Source: Candidatus Colimorpha pelethequi
Lineage (GTDB): Bacteria; Bacteroidota; Bacteroidia; Bacteroidales; P3
Length of the DNA stretch: 49,116 nt
Assembly (NCBI GenBank): GCA_018064245.1
Contig: JAGHVO010000054.1
Location: forward strand, 1 to 49,116
Direction of reading: 5' to 3'
The notes under the pieces: generated by a model
The model's input: the letters and a program-made list of their open reading frames with translations, nothing else
The model's database searches: none
Told to the model about the DNA's origin: nothing
Translations under genes and position numbers: made by a program
Shown: positions 8,949-17,674 of the stretch, piece by piece
Numbering within the stretch: position 1 is the first letter of the stretch
Layout: every line of letters starts with the position of its first letter

Positions 8949-8993
8949 GTTGCCTCACCGCCCGCCAGCTATTTTCCTCTTAAGCTGTTGCAT

Positions 8994-9581
8994 TTATGGT
9001 TTTTCGGATTCCTCTCTCAGTTGGTCAAGGGCGTTGTTGATTGCCTCTATCTGCAACGACAACTCATTGTTCGTCTCATCCTGCATACGGTTGATGTCGT
9101 TTTGGTCGTGTAAGATTTCCTCCACATAGTTGTTCAACTGGTCAACCTTGTGCGACAATTGTTCTACTTTGAGGTTGACACCTTGCCAAGCACTCACAGC
9201 ATGACGTATGGCCACAAAGGCCCGCATAATATTGATGTTGACCTGTATTGCAGTTTGGCTGTGGAGTATTCCCGAAAGCATTGCTACGCCTTCTTCGGTG
9301 AATGCGAACGACATATATTTGCTATGCTGACCACGACCGTTCTTTATGGTGCCTTTTTGGCATCTTAAAGCAGTCTGTTCATCGTGTGTAAGCTCAAACA
9401 TAAAATCTTCGGGAAAACGTTCAATGTTCCTTCTGACCTGACGCTTAAGTTGCGCCACCTCTACTTCATACAGCTCCGCCAAGTCGCGGTCGAGCATCAC
9501 TCGCAACCCACGCACCTCGTAGATGCGGTTCTTGATAACCTCAACATCAGCAGTTTTCTGTATTGCCTGTGCGTTTCCCAT
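8994..9581 (-). CDS. ORF6N domain protein (phage antirepressor type)
   Basis: A 195-residue protein whose N-terminal half is a typical ORF6N DNA-binding domain: IYEVRGLRVMLDRDLAELY, VRRNIERFPEDFMFELT, and FTEEGVAMLSGILHS. The C-terminal 70 residues are a predicted coiled coil rich in Q, N, E and L (VEQLSHKVDQLNNYVEEI onward). The family is frequent in Bacteroidales chromosomes and phages and is linked to regulation of mobile elements; its target here is unknown. It sits between the helicase cassette and the housekeeping pth operon and is transcribed away from pth, with its own promoter near 9688. Confidence 0.9.
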   Translation of the reverse strand: MGNAQAIQKTADVEVIKNRIYEVRGLRVMLDRDLAELYEVEVAQLKRQVRRNIERFPEDFMFELTHDEQTALRCQKGTIKNGRGQHSKYMSFAFTEEGVAMLSGILHSQTAIQVNINIMRAFVAIRHAVSAWQGVNLKVEQLSHKVDQLNNYVEEILHDQNDINRMQDETNNELSLQIEAINNALDQLREESEKP

Positions 9582-9687
9582 TATTACCGTCGCAGTCGAA
9601 ATCCTTTTCTTTATCTTTTATATAAATTCCTATATATGTGTTATTTACATTTCATACACTTGCTGTCGCTTATTATAGAAATAATTA

Positions 9688-9695
9688 CAAATATA
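9688..9695 (-). promoter_or_regulatory. Promoter -7 box for ORF6N gene
   Basis: TATATTTG on the minus strand matches the Bacteroidetes -7 consensus TAnnTTTG, about 107 nt before the ORF6N start. The -33 region is A/T-rich without a perfect TTTG. Confidence 0.5.
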
Positions 9696-9836
9696 CAATT
9701 TTTTTTGTAATTTGGAAATTGATGTTTGACGATTTTTTTGTTTATTGGTTTGAAGCGCTTCATCGCATGCCTTCAGAAATTTTGTTTTAAGCTCTTTTTC
9801 ATATTTTTTCACTTTTTCAGTTTCACTTTTTTTTCG

Positions 9837-9844
9837 TACATTTG
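9837..9844 (+). promoter_or_regulatory. Promoter -7 box for pth operon
   Basis: TACATTTG matches TAnnTTTG exactly, with a T-rich -33 region 20 nt upstream. Transcription would begin near 9850. Confidence 0.6.
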
Positions 9845-9923
9845 CAAGTTACTTTTTATAATTATGAACTTTATAAAGAGACTCTTATCTCGCTGTAAAA
9901 CAGAGGAGAGAGTTGATGTTGGC

Positions 9924-10487
9924 ATGAAATATCTGATAGTCGGTTTAGGCAATTGCGGAGAAGAATATGCCGAGACTCGCCATAATTGCGGGTTTATGGT
10001 AGTAGATGCGATGGCAAAAGAGGCGGAGGCGACGTGGACACTCGACCGCCACGCCTATCGTGCCGAAATGCGACTGAAAGGGAAACAGATTACTCTCATA
10101 AAACCTACTACCTACATGAACCTCAGCGGCAAGGCTGTAAATTACTGGCTAAGCAAGGAGAAGGTGCCTTTGGAGAACCTGTTGGTGGTAGTGGACGATA
10201 TCGCATTGCCCGTGGGAACGCTGCGCATGAAAAAGCAAGGCTCTCACGGCGGCCACAACGGCTTGCGCAATATCGAAGAGTTGCTGGGCACCAACGCCTA
10301 CTGCCGACTGAGAGTGGGCGTAGGAGCGGAATTCTCTCGCGGCAGACAGATTGACTATGTGCTGGGCAAGTTCTCCGCAGAGGAATCCGCCAAGATGGAA
10401 CCTTGCTTTGCGGAGGCCGTAGAAATGGTGAAATGCTTTGTCACACAAGGTGCCGACAGGGCGATGAATCTGCACAATCACAAATAG
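9924..10487 (+). CDS. pth: Peptidyl-tRNA hydrolase
   Basis: With the start at 9924 the protein has 187 residues, the usual size. It releases peptides from peptidyl-tRNA that has dropped off the ribosome. Diagnostic segments are MKYLIVGLGNCGEEYAETRHNCGF with the catalytic His, KPTTYMNLSG, VVVDDIALPVG and GSHGGHNGLRNIE. An in-frame ATG at 9864 would add a 20-residue extension (MNFIKRLLSRCK), and the frame is open even further upstream. Both 9864 and 9924 lie downstream of the -7 box at 9837, so the longer form cannot be excluded. The family normally begins at MKYLIVGLGN. First gene of the plus-strand block that continues into coaX. Confidence 0.95.
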   Translation: MKYLIVGLGNCGEEYAETRHNCGFMVVDAMAKEAEATWTLDRHAYRAEMRLKGKQITLIKPTTYMNLSGKAVNYWLSKEKVPLENLLVVVDDIALPVGTLRMKKQGSHGGHNGLRNIEELLGTNAYCRLRVGVGAEFSRGRQIDYVLGKFSAEESAKMEPCFAEAVEMVKCFVTQGADRAMNLHNHK

Positions 10488-10536
10488 CGTTTTAGTTCAA
10501 GGCTAGAGTTCACAAAACACAGTTCAAAGAAGACAA

Positions 10537-11265
10537 ATGACACTTACGATTGACATTGGAAACACGCGACGGAAATGGGCCATTTTTGATGGCGCACAGA
10601 TGTTGAACTGTGGATACTGGGAAGCAAGCGACACCCTGCCGTGGAAAGACTACGAAATAGACGAAACAATAGGCTGTTGCGTGGGCGAAAAAGAGTCAAC
10701 CCAACAAATATTGAAAAACAACAAGATTGATTGGCTGCAATCCGACAGTTTCGACAATTTTCCCATAAAAATCAACTACAACAGTCCAAAAACCTTAGGG
10801 GTAGATAGAGTGGCCGCCGCTTGTGGAGCTTGGAAATTCTCCAAAGGGAAAGGGTGCGTAATTATCGATGCCGGCACCTGCATCACCATCGACTATCTTG
10901 ATCAAAACGGCGCCTATCAAGGCGGCGCCATCCTGCCAGGAGTGCACATGCAACTGAAAGCCCTTCACCAAGAAACCGCTAAGCTGCCGATGATAACCAC
11001 CGACCTGAAAAACATCCTGTCGCCCTGCGGCAAAGACACGCAACAAAGCATGCTTGCCGGCACACAAACCGCCACGTCATTTGCGATAGCGGAATTCGTG
11101 AGACACTATCTTGAACTCAGTCCAAATGCAGAAATATGGGTAACCGGCGGCAATTCCACATGGGTAGAAATGCTCTTGAAAGACAACGCCAACGTACACG
11201 TTGAACCGAACCTGGTGATGATTGGAATGAACGAGATTGCGATGAACAAGAAATTGAAAAGATAA
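10537..11265 (+). CDS. coaX: Type III pantothenate kinase
   Basis: A 242-residue ASKHA-fold kinase that phosphorylates pantothenate in the first step of coenzyme A synthesis. Motifs: phosphate loop TIDIGNTRRKWAIF, LGVDRVAAACGA, DAGTCITIDYLD and GGAILPGVHMQLKALHQ, then VTGGN near the C-terminus. It lies 49 nt behind pth and 35 nt before an outer-membrane protein gene, with no promoter consensus between, so it is probably cotranscribed. Confidence 0.96.
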   Translation: MTLTIDIGNTRRKWAIFDGAQMLNCGYWEASDTLPWKDYEIDETIGCCVGEKESTQQILKNNKIDWLQSDSFDNFPIKINYNSPKTLGVDRVAAACGAWKFSKGKGCVIIDAGTCITIDYLDQNGAYQGGAILPGVHMQLKALHQETAKLPMITTDLKNILSPCGKDTQQSMLAGTQTATSFAIAEFVRHYLELSPNAEIWVTGGNSTWVEMLLKDNANVHVEPNLVMIGMNEIAMNKKLKR

Positions 11266-11300
11266 ACACGACAATACAAAACCATACAAAAATAAGAACA

Positions 11301-12644
11301 ATGAAATATCGTATAACCATACTTGTAATGCTGCTTGCCTGCTTGGGAGCTACAAGAGCGCAGAATGGATTCAATATGCCTTTCTCCCAATTTGGATTGG
11401 GAGAATTTGGTATCGGAACCAACATGGCCTATGCCCCGGGAATGGGTAGCACATCATTCGTAAGAATGGGCAACAACTTTGCAAATCCTTTCAATCCTGC
11501 ATCCTACGCAGGAATAGAGATGGAGAGCTTTGTGCTGAACATCGGACTTTCATTCCAATCACGCACAATCGCCAACCACGACAGCAAAGTCAATGACGCC
11601 GACGGAACGCTCGACCATCTCACAATAGCCTTCCCAATATTGAAATGGTGGAAAACCTCTTTCGGACTGATGCCTTATGGCGATGTGTCCTATGAATCCA
11701 CCATAAAGCAAAACGTTGTCGTTCCCGGCGCCGACTGGATGCAGGAAGTCAAGACCGTATATGACGGATCGGGCGAAGTAAGCAGACTCTATTGGGGCAA
11801 CGGTTTCAACATCACAAAACACCTCTCGGCAGGTTTCAACATCAACTTCCTCTATGGTTCCATCAACCGCGCCATCACACACAAACACACTGCGGCCGAC
11901 ACCTCCTATTTCATGGATTCACGCAGTCAAAACCAGATGAGAGTGAAAGACTTCACCTTTGACGTTGGTCTTCATTATCTTCAGCCTCTCGGCGAGCATT
12001 ATGAATTGGGAGTGGGCCTCACTTGCGGGCTTCCCAAGACGCTCTCTATCGAGCAGCAATCGCTGGTTTACACTTTTGTGAATTCGGCCAACAATGAATA
12101 CATCTGCAATCTGATATTCCCTCAAGAAGGTGAATCCGACACCTATACCACAGAGTTGGAACATCCTATGGAAGTAGGTATGGGACTTTCGCTTACCAAA
12201 GACAAGAAATGGATGGTGGAAGTTGACGCCTCCTATATCCAACAGCAAGTCGTAGGATTTTCTCCCTTCGCCACCAGCACCACCGTTCCAGAGATTGACA
12301 AGACACCTACTACAAAACTCGCCCTCGGAGCCGCTTGGCTTGGCGACAAAGAAGCCACCCAATACTGGAAACGCGTTGGAGTGAACGTAGGCGCCCACTA
12401 CTACCGCTCTGTGCTCAGCACCGAAATCTACAGCACCACCTTGCAGGAAAACACCTACAATTTCGACGAGTTTGGCGCGGGTATCGCGCTCTCTTTCCCC
12501 ATGAGAAAAGGCAAGTCGCAAGTAACCTTGAACCTGAACTACACCTCGTTCGGAACTTTGGATGTGCTTCGCAGCAACTGTTTTATGGTAGGACTCACGC
12601 TCAACAGCTGCGAACAATGGTTCGTAAAACGCAAGTACAATTAG
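11301..12644 (+). CDS. Outer-membrane beta-barrel protein
   Basis: A 447-residue protein with a cleavable signal peptide (MKYRITILVMLLACLGATRAQ). The mature part has alternating hydrophobic/polar strands, many aromatic and Gly residues, and ends in a strand (NCFMVGLTLNSCEQWFVKRKYN) in the style of an outer-membrane barrel. The opening FNMPFSQFGLGEFG recurs, as I recall, in Bacteroidales proteins found between coaX and the LPS-export genes. No substrate can be assigned; a FadL-like transporter is a loose possibility. It is followed by a periplasmic TPR protein and lptC, so an envelope-assembly role is plausible by context only. Confidence 0.75.
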   Translation: MKYRITILVMLLACLGATRAQNGFNMPFSQFGLGEFGIGTNMAYAPGMGSTSFVRMGNNFANPFNPASYAGIEMESFVLNIGLSFQSRTIANHDSKVNDADGTLDHLTIAFPILKWWKTSFGLMPYGDVSYESTIKQNVVVPGADWMQEVKTVYDGSGEVSRLYWGNGFNITKHLSAGFNINFLYGSINRAITHKHTAADTSYFMDSRSQNQMRVKDFTFDVGLHYLQPLGEHYELGVGLTCGLPKTLSIEQQSLVYTFVNSANNEYICNLIFPQEGESDTYTTELEHPMEVGMGLSLTKDKKWMVEVDASYIQQQVVGFSPFATSTTVPEIDKTPTTKLALGAAWLGDKEATQYWKRVGVNVGAHYYRSVLSTEIYSTTLQENTYNFDEFGAGIALSFPMRKGKSQVTLNLNYTSFGTLDVLRSNCFMVGLTLNSCEQWFVKRKYN

Positions 12645-12778
12645 TAAATCAAAAGTGGATCGCCAACCCTCACGATTCACAATTTTCGCAAGTACTTCAA
12701 TAAATCGCAATTTAACAATACTAATAAATAAAACAACTAAATCTAAGTCGAATTAATAATCAAAATCGATAACTCACT

Positions 12779-14131
12779 ATGAAAAAGATCAACATCACAC
12801 TGACATTAGCACTGATTTTCAGCATGGGCGCCAACGCACAGGTAAGAGACTGGGGTTGCGACGAAGCCACCCAGGAGCAGATGATGGAACCTGTTTCGCT
12901 CTATCAGGACAACATGAAGAACTTCAAAACCACAAAAGACGTTCGTTATCTTGATGAAGCCTACCCATTGTGGAAGCAGATTGTTGCCAACTGCCCCAAA
13001 CAGAGCAAGAATCTCTACATCAACGGCGCTACTATCCTGAAGAATCTGTACGCCAAGGCAAAGACCCAGGAAGAGCGTGACAGTTTGGTAAATGACCTGA
13101 TTATGATGTACGACAAACGTATGGAATACTACGGCGAAAGAGCTGAAGTAATGGCACGCAAGGCTGCCGACGTTGAGGCAATGAAACGCGAGGCCGGTCT
13201 GGAACAGTACTATCAGTTCTACTCCGACGCCATCAACGAAGCCACCAACAACGAGGCAAGCTCATTGGATGCAGCCTACATCACCAAATACTTTGAAGCC
13301 ACCATCAACTATGTTAAGAAAGGTTTTGCTGAGCCCACTTTGATTATCGACAACTACGATTTGGCTTCAGACTTGTTGGACAGAGAACTTGCAAAATATG
13401 CGGAAGACAGCGTAAAGGCCCAGAAAGTACGCGACCTGATTTCGAATGTAGAGGCAAACTTCGCACCCTATGCAAGCTGCGAACAGCTGGTGGAAATCTA
13501 CACCAAGAAATTCGCCGCCAACCCCGACGACATCAACTTGCTGAAGAAAATCACCAACATCATGATGAAAAAAGGCTGCACCGAAGAACAGCTCTTCTTC
13601 GACGCCACCGAAAAACTCCACTCCTTGGAGCCCTCACCCGCCACTGCCTTGCGCATGGGCACGATGAGCATCGTGAAGAAAAAATACGGCAAAGCCGTTG
13701 AATATCTCCAGGAAGCCACCAAGAGCCTCACCGAGAAGAAAGACCTCTACAGAGCCTACATCATGCTGGGTGTAGCCTACGACGGACAGAACAGCAACAG
13801 CGCAGCACGCAGCGCCTACTACAAAGCCGCCGAAATCGACCCCACCAAGGGTGAGCCCTACTTGAAGATCGCTCAGCTGTATGCCGGCACACGCGGAGTG
13901 GACGACGGAGTGAATGGACGCAGCGTATATTGGGTAGCAGTTGACAAGGCCGTGCGCGCAAGAAACGTGGATCCCTCTCCCGAAAACGTTGAACTCGCAA
14001 ACAGACTCATCTCCGCTTACTCCTCCAACTTCCCCAAGAAAAACGACGCCTTCATGGCCGACCTGATCGACGGAAAATCCTACTTCGTAGGAGGATGGAT
14101 CAGCGAAAGCACAACCATCCGCACCAGATAA
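12779..14131 (+). CDS. Periplasmic TPR-repeat protein
   Basis: A 450-residue protein with signal peptide MKKINITLTLALIFSMGANA. The mature protein is helical; clear tetratricopeptide-like repeats lie in the last third (MGTMSIVKKKYGKAVEYLQEA, YIMLGVAYDGQNSNSAARSAYYKAAEIDP, GEPYLKIAQLYA). TPR proteins act as scaffolds; partners are unknown. The gene is preceded by a 134-nt A+T-rich spacer and followed 10 nt later by lptC. The strong hairpin inside the start of lptC could terminate this transcript. Confidence 0.8.
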   Translation: MKKINITLTLALIFSMGANAQVRDWGCDEATQEQMMEPVSLYQDNMKNFKTTKDVRYLDEAYPLWKQIVANCPKQSKNLYINGATILKNLYAKAKTQEERDSLVNDLIMMYDKRMEYYGERAEVMARKAADVEAMKREAGLEQYYQFYSDAINEATNNEASSLDAAYITKYFEATINYVKKGFAEPTLIIDNYDLASDLLDRELAKYAEDSVKAQKVRDLISNVEANFAPYASCEQLVEIYTKKFAANPDDINLLKKITNIMMKKGCTEEQLFFDATEKLHSLEPSPATALRMGTMSIVKKKYGKAVEYLQEATKSLTEKKDLYRAYIMLGVAYDGQNSNSAARSAYYKAAEIDPTKGEPYLKIAQLYAGTRGVDDGVNGRSVYWVAVDKAVRARNVDPSPENVELANRLISAYSSNFPKKNDAFMADLIDGKSYFVGGWISESTTIRTR

Positions 14132-14141
14132 CAATCACCAC

Positions 14142-14744
14142 ATGATTGTAACAACACACAAAAAGATAGACTTAAGACGTAAGGTTGCTTACGTCTTAAG
14201 TCTTTTTTCTGTTTCGCTGTTCCTATGGGGATGCCGCAACGACATGGGTCAGGTGAAATTCTTTGACAGACAAAAACTTCCAGACCAAATGCTCTACAAT
14301 GCCAACATCACGCACAGTGAATATGGACGTGTACAGATGCGCATGACCGCACCCGTGGTGGCTCAATACACATCGCCTGAACAAAAGACCATCTATCCCG
14401 AAGGGATAAAAATGGTCTTTTTTGATGAATCACTCCACAAAAGCGCATACATATCAGCAAAATACGCTTCAACCTACGACAACAAAGGCCTCACTATGGT
14501 CAAAGACAGTGTGGTAATCATCGACTTCAACACCCACGACACCATCTACCTCGAAGACATGATTTGGAGCAAGAACGAAGGTCGCGTATATAGCCGACAT
14601 CTGGTGGAAGCCCATAATGGACAACGCATTACCTACGGAGATGGTTTCGAGAGCGATGACAATTTCGACAATCTGAGAATCATACATCAAAGAGGCACCG
14701 TGGAAGTCAAAGACGAACCCATGGACGAGGAAGAAGAGAATTGA
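14142..14744 (+). CDS. lptC: LPS export periplasmic protein LptC (lipoprotein form)
   Basis: A 200-residue protein. The signal region has basic n-part (KKIDLRRK), hydrophobic core and lipobox LWGC, so it is a lipoprotein rather than a transmembrane LptC. The mature part fits the LptC/OstA beta-jellyroll: MLYNANITHSEYGRVQMRMTA, YPEGIKMVFFD, and LEDMIWSKNEGRVYS. LptC relays lipopolysaccharide from the LptBFG transporter to the periplasmic bridge. The next gene but one function is lpxD, also in the LPS pathway. Codons 10-20 form a perfect 14-bp stem with a 4-nt loop, followed by CTTTTTT (14170-14208), so the signal-peptide sequence is at the same time a terminator-like structure. Confidence 0.85.
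   Translation: MIVTTHKKIDLRRKVAYVLSLFSVSLFLWGCRNDMGQVKFFDRQKLPDQMLYNANITHSEYGRVQMRMTAPVVAQYTSPEQKTIYPEGIKMVFFDESLHKSAYISAKYASTYDNKGLTMVKDSVVIIDFNTHDTIYLEDMIWSKNEGRVYSRHLVEAHNGQRITYGDGFESDDNFDNLRIIHQRGTVEVKDEPMDEEEEN
14170..14208 (+). terminator. Terminator-like hairpin inside lptC 5' coding region
   Basis: The arms 14170-14183 (ACTTAAGACGTAAG) and 14188-14201 are perfectly complementary over 14 bp around the loop GTTG, and CTTTTTT follows. This has every feature of an intrinsic terminator, yet lies 28 nt inside lptC. Translating ribosomes would melt it; uncoupled transcripts would stop. Confidence 0.7.
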
Positions 14745-14820
14745 CAATTGAGGATGGGTAACTTGTGAACTGTCCATGAATCCTATTTTCAAATCACTAA
14801 TCCAATAAATTTCCGAATAA

Positions 14821-15858
14821 ATGACTTATACTGCCAAAGACATTGCCAAGATGATAAAAGGCACCGTTGAGGGCGACGAAAACGCACTCATCTGGAAACC
14901 CTGCAAGATTGAAGAAGTCGATGAAGGCGGCATCACCTTCCTCGCCAATCCCAAATACACCCACTACATCTATGAGCGCAAAGCCACGGCAGTAATCGTA
15001 CGCCGCGATTTTGTGCCCGAGAAACCTATCGACGCAACCCTTATCCGCGTCGATAACCCCTACCTCTGCGTGGCCAAACTGCTACATATCTTCAACAAAG
15101 CCAGTCAACCACCCAAAGGCGTTTCTTGGCGATGCAAGATAGGACGCAAAAGCAAGCACGGCAAGGGCTGCTATATCGGCGAGTTTGCATTCATTGGCCG
15201 AAACGTGACCATCGGCGACAACTGCAAAATCTACCCGCAAGTTTTTATTGGCGACAACTGCACCATCGGCGACAACGCGACGATCTACCCCGGCGTGAAA
15301 ATCTACCACGACTGCAAGATTGGCAACAACTGTACTTTCCATGCCGGTGTGGTGATTGGTTCCGACGGGTTCGGATTCGCCCCTTCTCAAGATGGCTCCT
15401 ACTCGAAAATCGACCAGATCGGCAATGTGATTGTTGAGGATGACGTGGAAATTGGCGCCAACACCTGCGTAGATCGCGCCACGATGGGTTCCACCATTAT
15501 TCGCAAAGGCGCCAAAATTGACAACCTCTGCCAAGTGGCCCACAACGTGGTTATTGGAAGCAACACCGTAATGGCGTCGCAAAGCGCCGTAGCAGGAAGC
15601 GGCAAGGTGGGCGAAGGCTGTGTAATTGCCGGTCAAGTCGGCATCGTAGGCCATATCGAAGTGGGCGACCATGTAACCATCGCCGCACAGAGTGGCGTGA
15701 CCCACAACGTAAAATCCAACAGCACGATTTTAGGTTCCCCCGCCTTCGAAGCCAACAAGCAGAAGAAAATCTACGTCCACGAGCGCCATTTAGACGATTA
15801 TGTGAAACGCATCGAAGCCCTTGAGAAAAAAGTGAACGGCGAATCGGGAAACATTTAA
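14821..15858 (+). CDS. lpxD: UDP-3-O-acylglucosamine N-acyltransferase
   Basis: A 345-residue LpxD. The N-terminal 100 residues form the uridine/nucleotide-binding domain (GGITFLANPKYTHYIY). A left-handed beta-helix of hexapeptide repeats follows ([I/V]GxN type: IGRNVTIGDNCKIYPQVFIG and many more), ending with the helical GSPAFEANKQKKIYVHERHL tail. It adds the N-linked hydroxyacyl chain in lipid A synthesis, using acyl-ACP. The catalytic-His segment VAHNVVIGSNTVMASQ is present. The 76-nt gap behind lptC begins with a short-word stretch (CAATTGAGG...). Confidence 0.96.
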   Translation: MTYTAKDIAKMIKGTVEGDENALIWKPCKIEEVDEGGITFLANPKYTHYIYERKATAVIVRRDFVPEKPIDATLIRVDNPYLCVAKLLHIFNKASQPPKGVSWRCKIGRKSKHGKGCYIGEFAFIGRNVTIGDNCKIYPQVFIGDNCTIGDNATIYPGVKIYHDCKIGNNCTFHAGVVIGSDGFGFAPSQDGSYSKIDQIGNVIVEDDVEIGANTCVDRATMGSTIIRKGAKIDNLCQVAHNVVIGSNTVMASQSAVAGSGKVGEGCVIAGQVGIVGHIEVGDHVTIAAQSGVTHNVKSNSTILGSPAFEANKQKKIYVHERHLDDYVKRIEALEKKVNGESGNI

Positions 15859-15926
15859 ACAGGGAACTAACCTATTTTGATTTATAGATTTGAGAAAATC
15901 AAACTCTAAGCTGAAAACCAATTAGA

Positions 15927-17639
15927 ATGTCCAACAATAGTTCCATCGTTAGGTTTCTCAAATCCCCAAGCGGACTCCTCACACTGTTGCTTTTTGTGTG
16001 GTGGATTTTGAACTTGGCGCAAGGAGCCTTTATGGAACTGACCGACGATGAAGCCTACTATTGGTCGTGGGTTTTCTGTCGCGGCACCAAAGGCGTTGGC
16101 CTGGAATGGGGCTATTTCGACCATCCACCGTTGGTTGCCTTGGGAATCTGGCTATCATCCTTCCTGCCTGGAACATTGGGCGTCAGGTTCTTCGCCATTT
16201 TGATGCAACCACTTTCACTGCTCATTTTTTGGAGCCTTGTAAAGCCCTCCAAACCCACCTACAAAGATGCCCTCACCTATGCAGCCATTTGCTTTTCAAT
16301 ACCCGCCCTGCAACTCTATGGACTGCTTTCCTTGCCTGACGCCTACTTGCTTTTCTCTACGGCATTGTTCCTGTGGATGTTCAACCGCATCGAACGACTG
16401 TGGACCTACGCCATCGGACTAGGAATCGCCATTGCATTGCTTGGCTACAGCAAATACCATGGCGCATTGGTGGTGCTGTTTGTCTTTCTGGCAAATCCCA
16501 AATGCCTGAAAAGCAAGAACCTCTATGCATCGCTCTTCATCGCGTTGCTGCTCTATCTGCCACACCTCCATTGGCAATATACCCACGGATGGCCCTCGTT
16601 CGAATATCACCTTATGGGACGCAACCGCGGATTTGAGTGGACGGACATCTTTACCTACATTCTGAGTTTCTTGCTCATTTTCAATCCTTTTTTCGACTAC
16701 CATTTCTTTCAAGGACTGCGCAAGGAGAAAGACGACCCTTACCGTGACGAAGAGGAGAACATGATATGCATCCCCGCCACAAATCGTTGGATGACAATAG
16801 GATTTTTCCTCTTTTTTGCGCTTTCCTCACTGCGAGGACACGTGCAGGCGCAATGGGTGCTTCCTGTAGCGTTCGCACTTGTATGGACACTTTTCAACTA
16901 CACCCAAAGTAACGAGAAGGCGCAACGTTTTGTGCAACGCACAGCGGCTGCAAGCATTGTGCTTTTCGTCTTGGTGCGTATCGTAATTATTTGGAATCCA
17001 TTCGATTTCAAAGGAGAGATTTGGAATAACAAAGAAGACTACACATCACTCGCCACACTCGCCGATGGGCGTCCCGTGCTCTTTACACATAACTACACAG
17101 CCTCGGCAAAATACACTTTCTATACAGGTCAGCCCGCCTACACTTCGGCAGTATATTGGAATCGCGAAAGTCAATGGCAATACAGCGATTTGGATGACAC
17201 TTTCTTAGGCAAGAATATCCTGGTAAGCGACGGCAACCGCAACGACGCCAAAGTGCTTCCCCTTCCCAGCTCTGAGAAATTCTTCTATCAGGAAATCAGC
17301 GATTATCATCCTTTGAGGCGATTGGAAATCGTTGCGCAACGAATCGCCGACAGCGACTTTATAACCTACAAAATGTCAATCCTGAATCCTTATCCCTACG
17401 ACATCTTGCCCGACACTACCCGTCCTATCCGAATCATCATGCACTACTATATCTCCCAAAACGTTCAACCTTGGACTGCGGTTCCTCTAACCGACACACT
17501 CAAAGCATTAGAAACCACCGAAATACTTTGTCGTTTCTCACAACGGAAAGACATTCCCGCCGACCTTCAACCCAAAGGCTTCGCCATAGGATACAACAGT
17601 TTCTGTCCAGGAGAAAACCTTAAGTCAATTGACAATTAA
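15927..17639 (+). CDS. ArnT-like lipid-linked sugar glycosyltransferase
   Basis: A 570-residue integral membrane protein of the GT-C fold. Early residues contain ELTDDEAYYWSW, the acidic catalytic loop of the ArnT/PMT (GT39/GT83) group, followed by WGYFDHPPLVALGIWLSS. About ten to twelve hydrophobic helices follow, then a C-terminal periplasmic domain of roughly 200 residues. Such enzymes transfer a sugar from a polyprenyl-phosphate donor to an envelope acceptor outside the membrane. The acceptor could be lipid A or a surface glycan; the neighbours (lpxD before, O-acyltransferase genes after) suggest envelope glycan decoration. Confidence 0.85.
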   Translation: MSNNSSIVRFLKSPSGLLTLLLFVWWILNLAQGAFMELTDDEAYYWSWVFCRGTKGVGLEWGYFDHPPLVALGIWLSSFLPGTLGVRFFAILMQPLSLLIFWSLVKPSKPTYKDALTYAAICFSIPALQLYGLLSLPDAYLLFSTALFLWMFNRIERLWTYAIGLGIAIALLGYSKYHGALVVLFVFLANPKCLKSKNLYASLFIALLLYLPHLHWQYTHGWPSFEYHLMGRNRGFEWTDIFTYILSFLLIFNPFFDYHFFQGLRKEKDDPYRDEEENMICIPATNRWMTIGFFLFFALSSLRGHVQAQWVLPVAFALVWTLFNYTQSNEKAQRFVQRTAAASIVLFVLVRIVIIWNPFDFKGEIWNNKEDYTSLATLADGRPVLFTHNYTASAKYTFYTGQPAYTSAVYWNRESQWQYSDLDDTFLGKNILVSDGNRNDAKVLPLPSSEKFFYQEISDYHPLRRLEIVAQRIADSDFITYKMSILNPYPYDILPDTTRPIRIIMHYYISQNVQPWTAVPLTDTLKALETTEILCRFSQRKDIPADLQPKGFAIGYNSFCPGENLKSIDN

Positions 17640-17674
17640 ACATTCCGAACTTCTCGAACTCACAATCTTACACA

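Noticed and set aside
9726..9923. N-terminal extension of peptidyl-tRNA hydrolase
   Set aside because: The part before 9864 lies upstream of the promoter box and is Phe-rich AT-coded; the family starts at MKYLIVGLGN.
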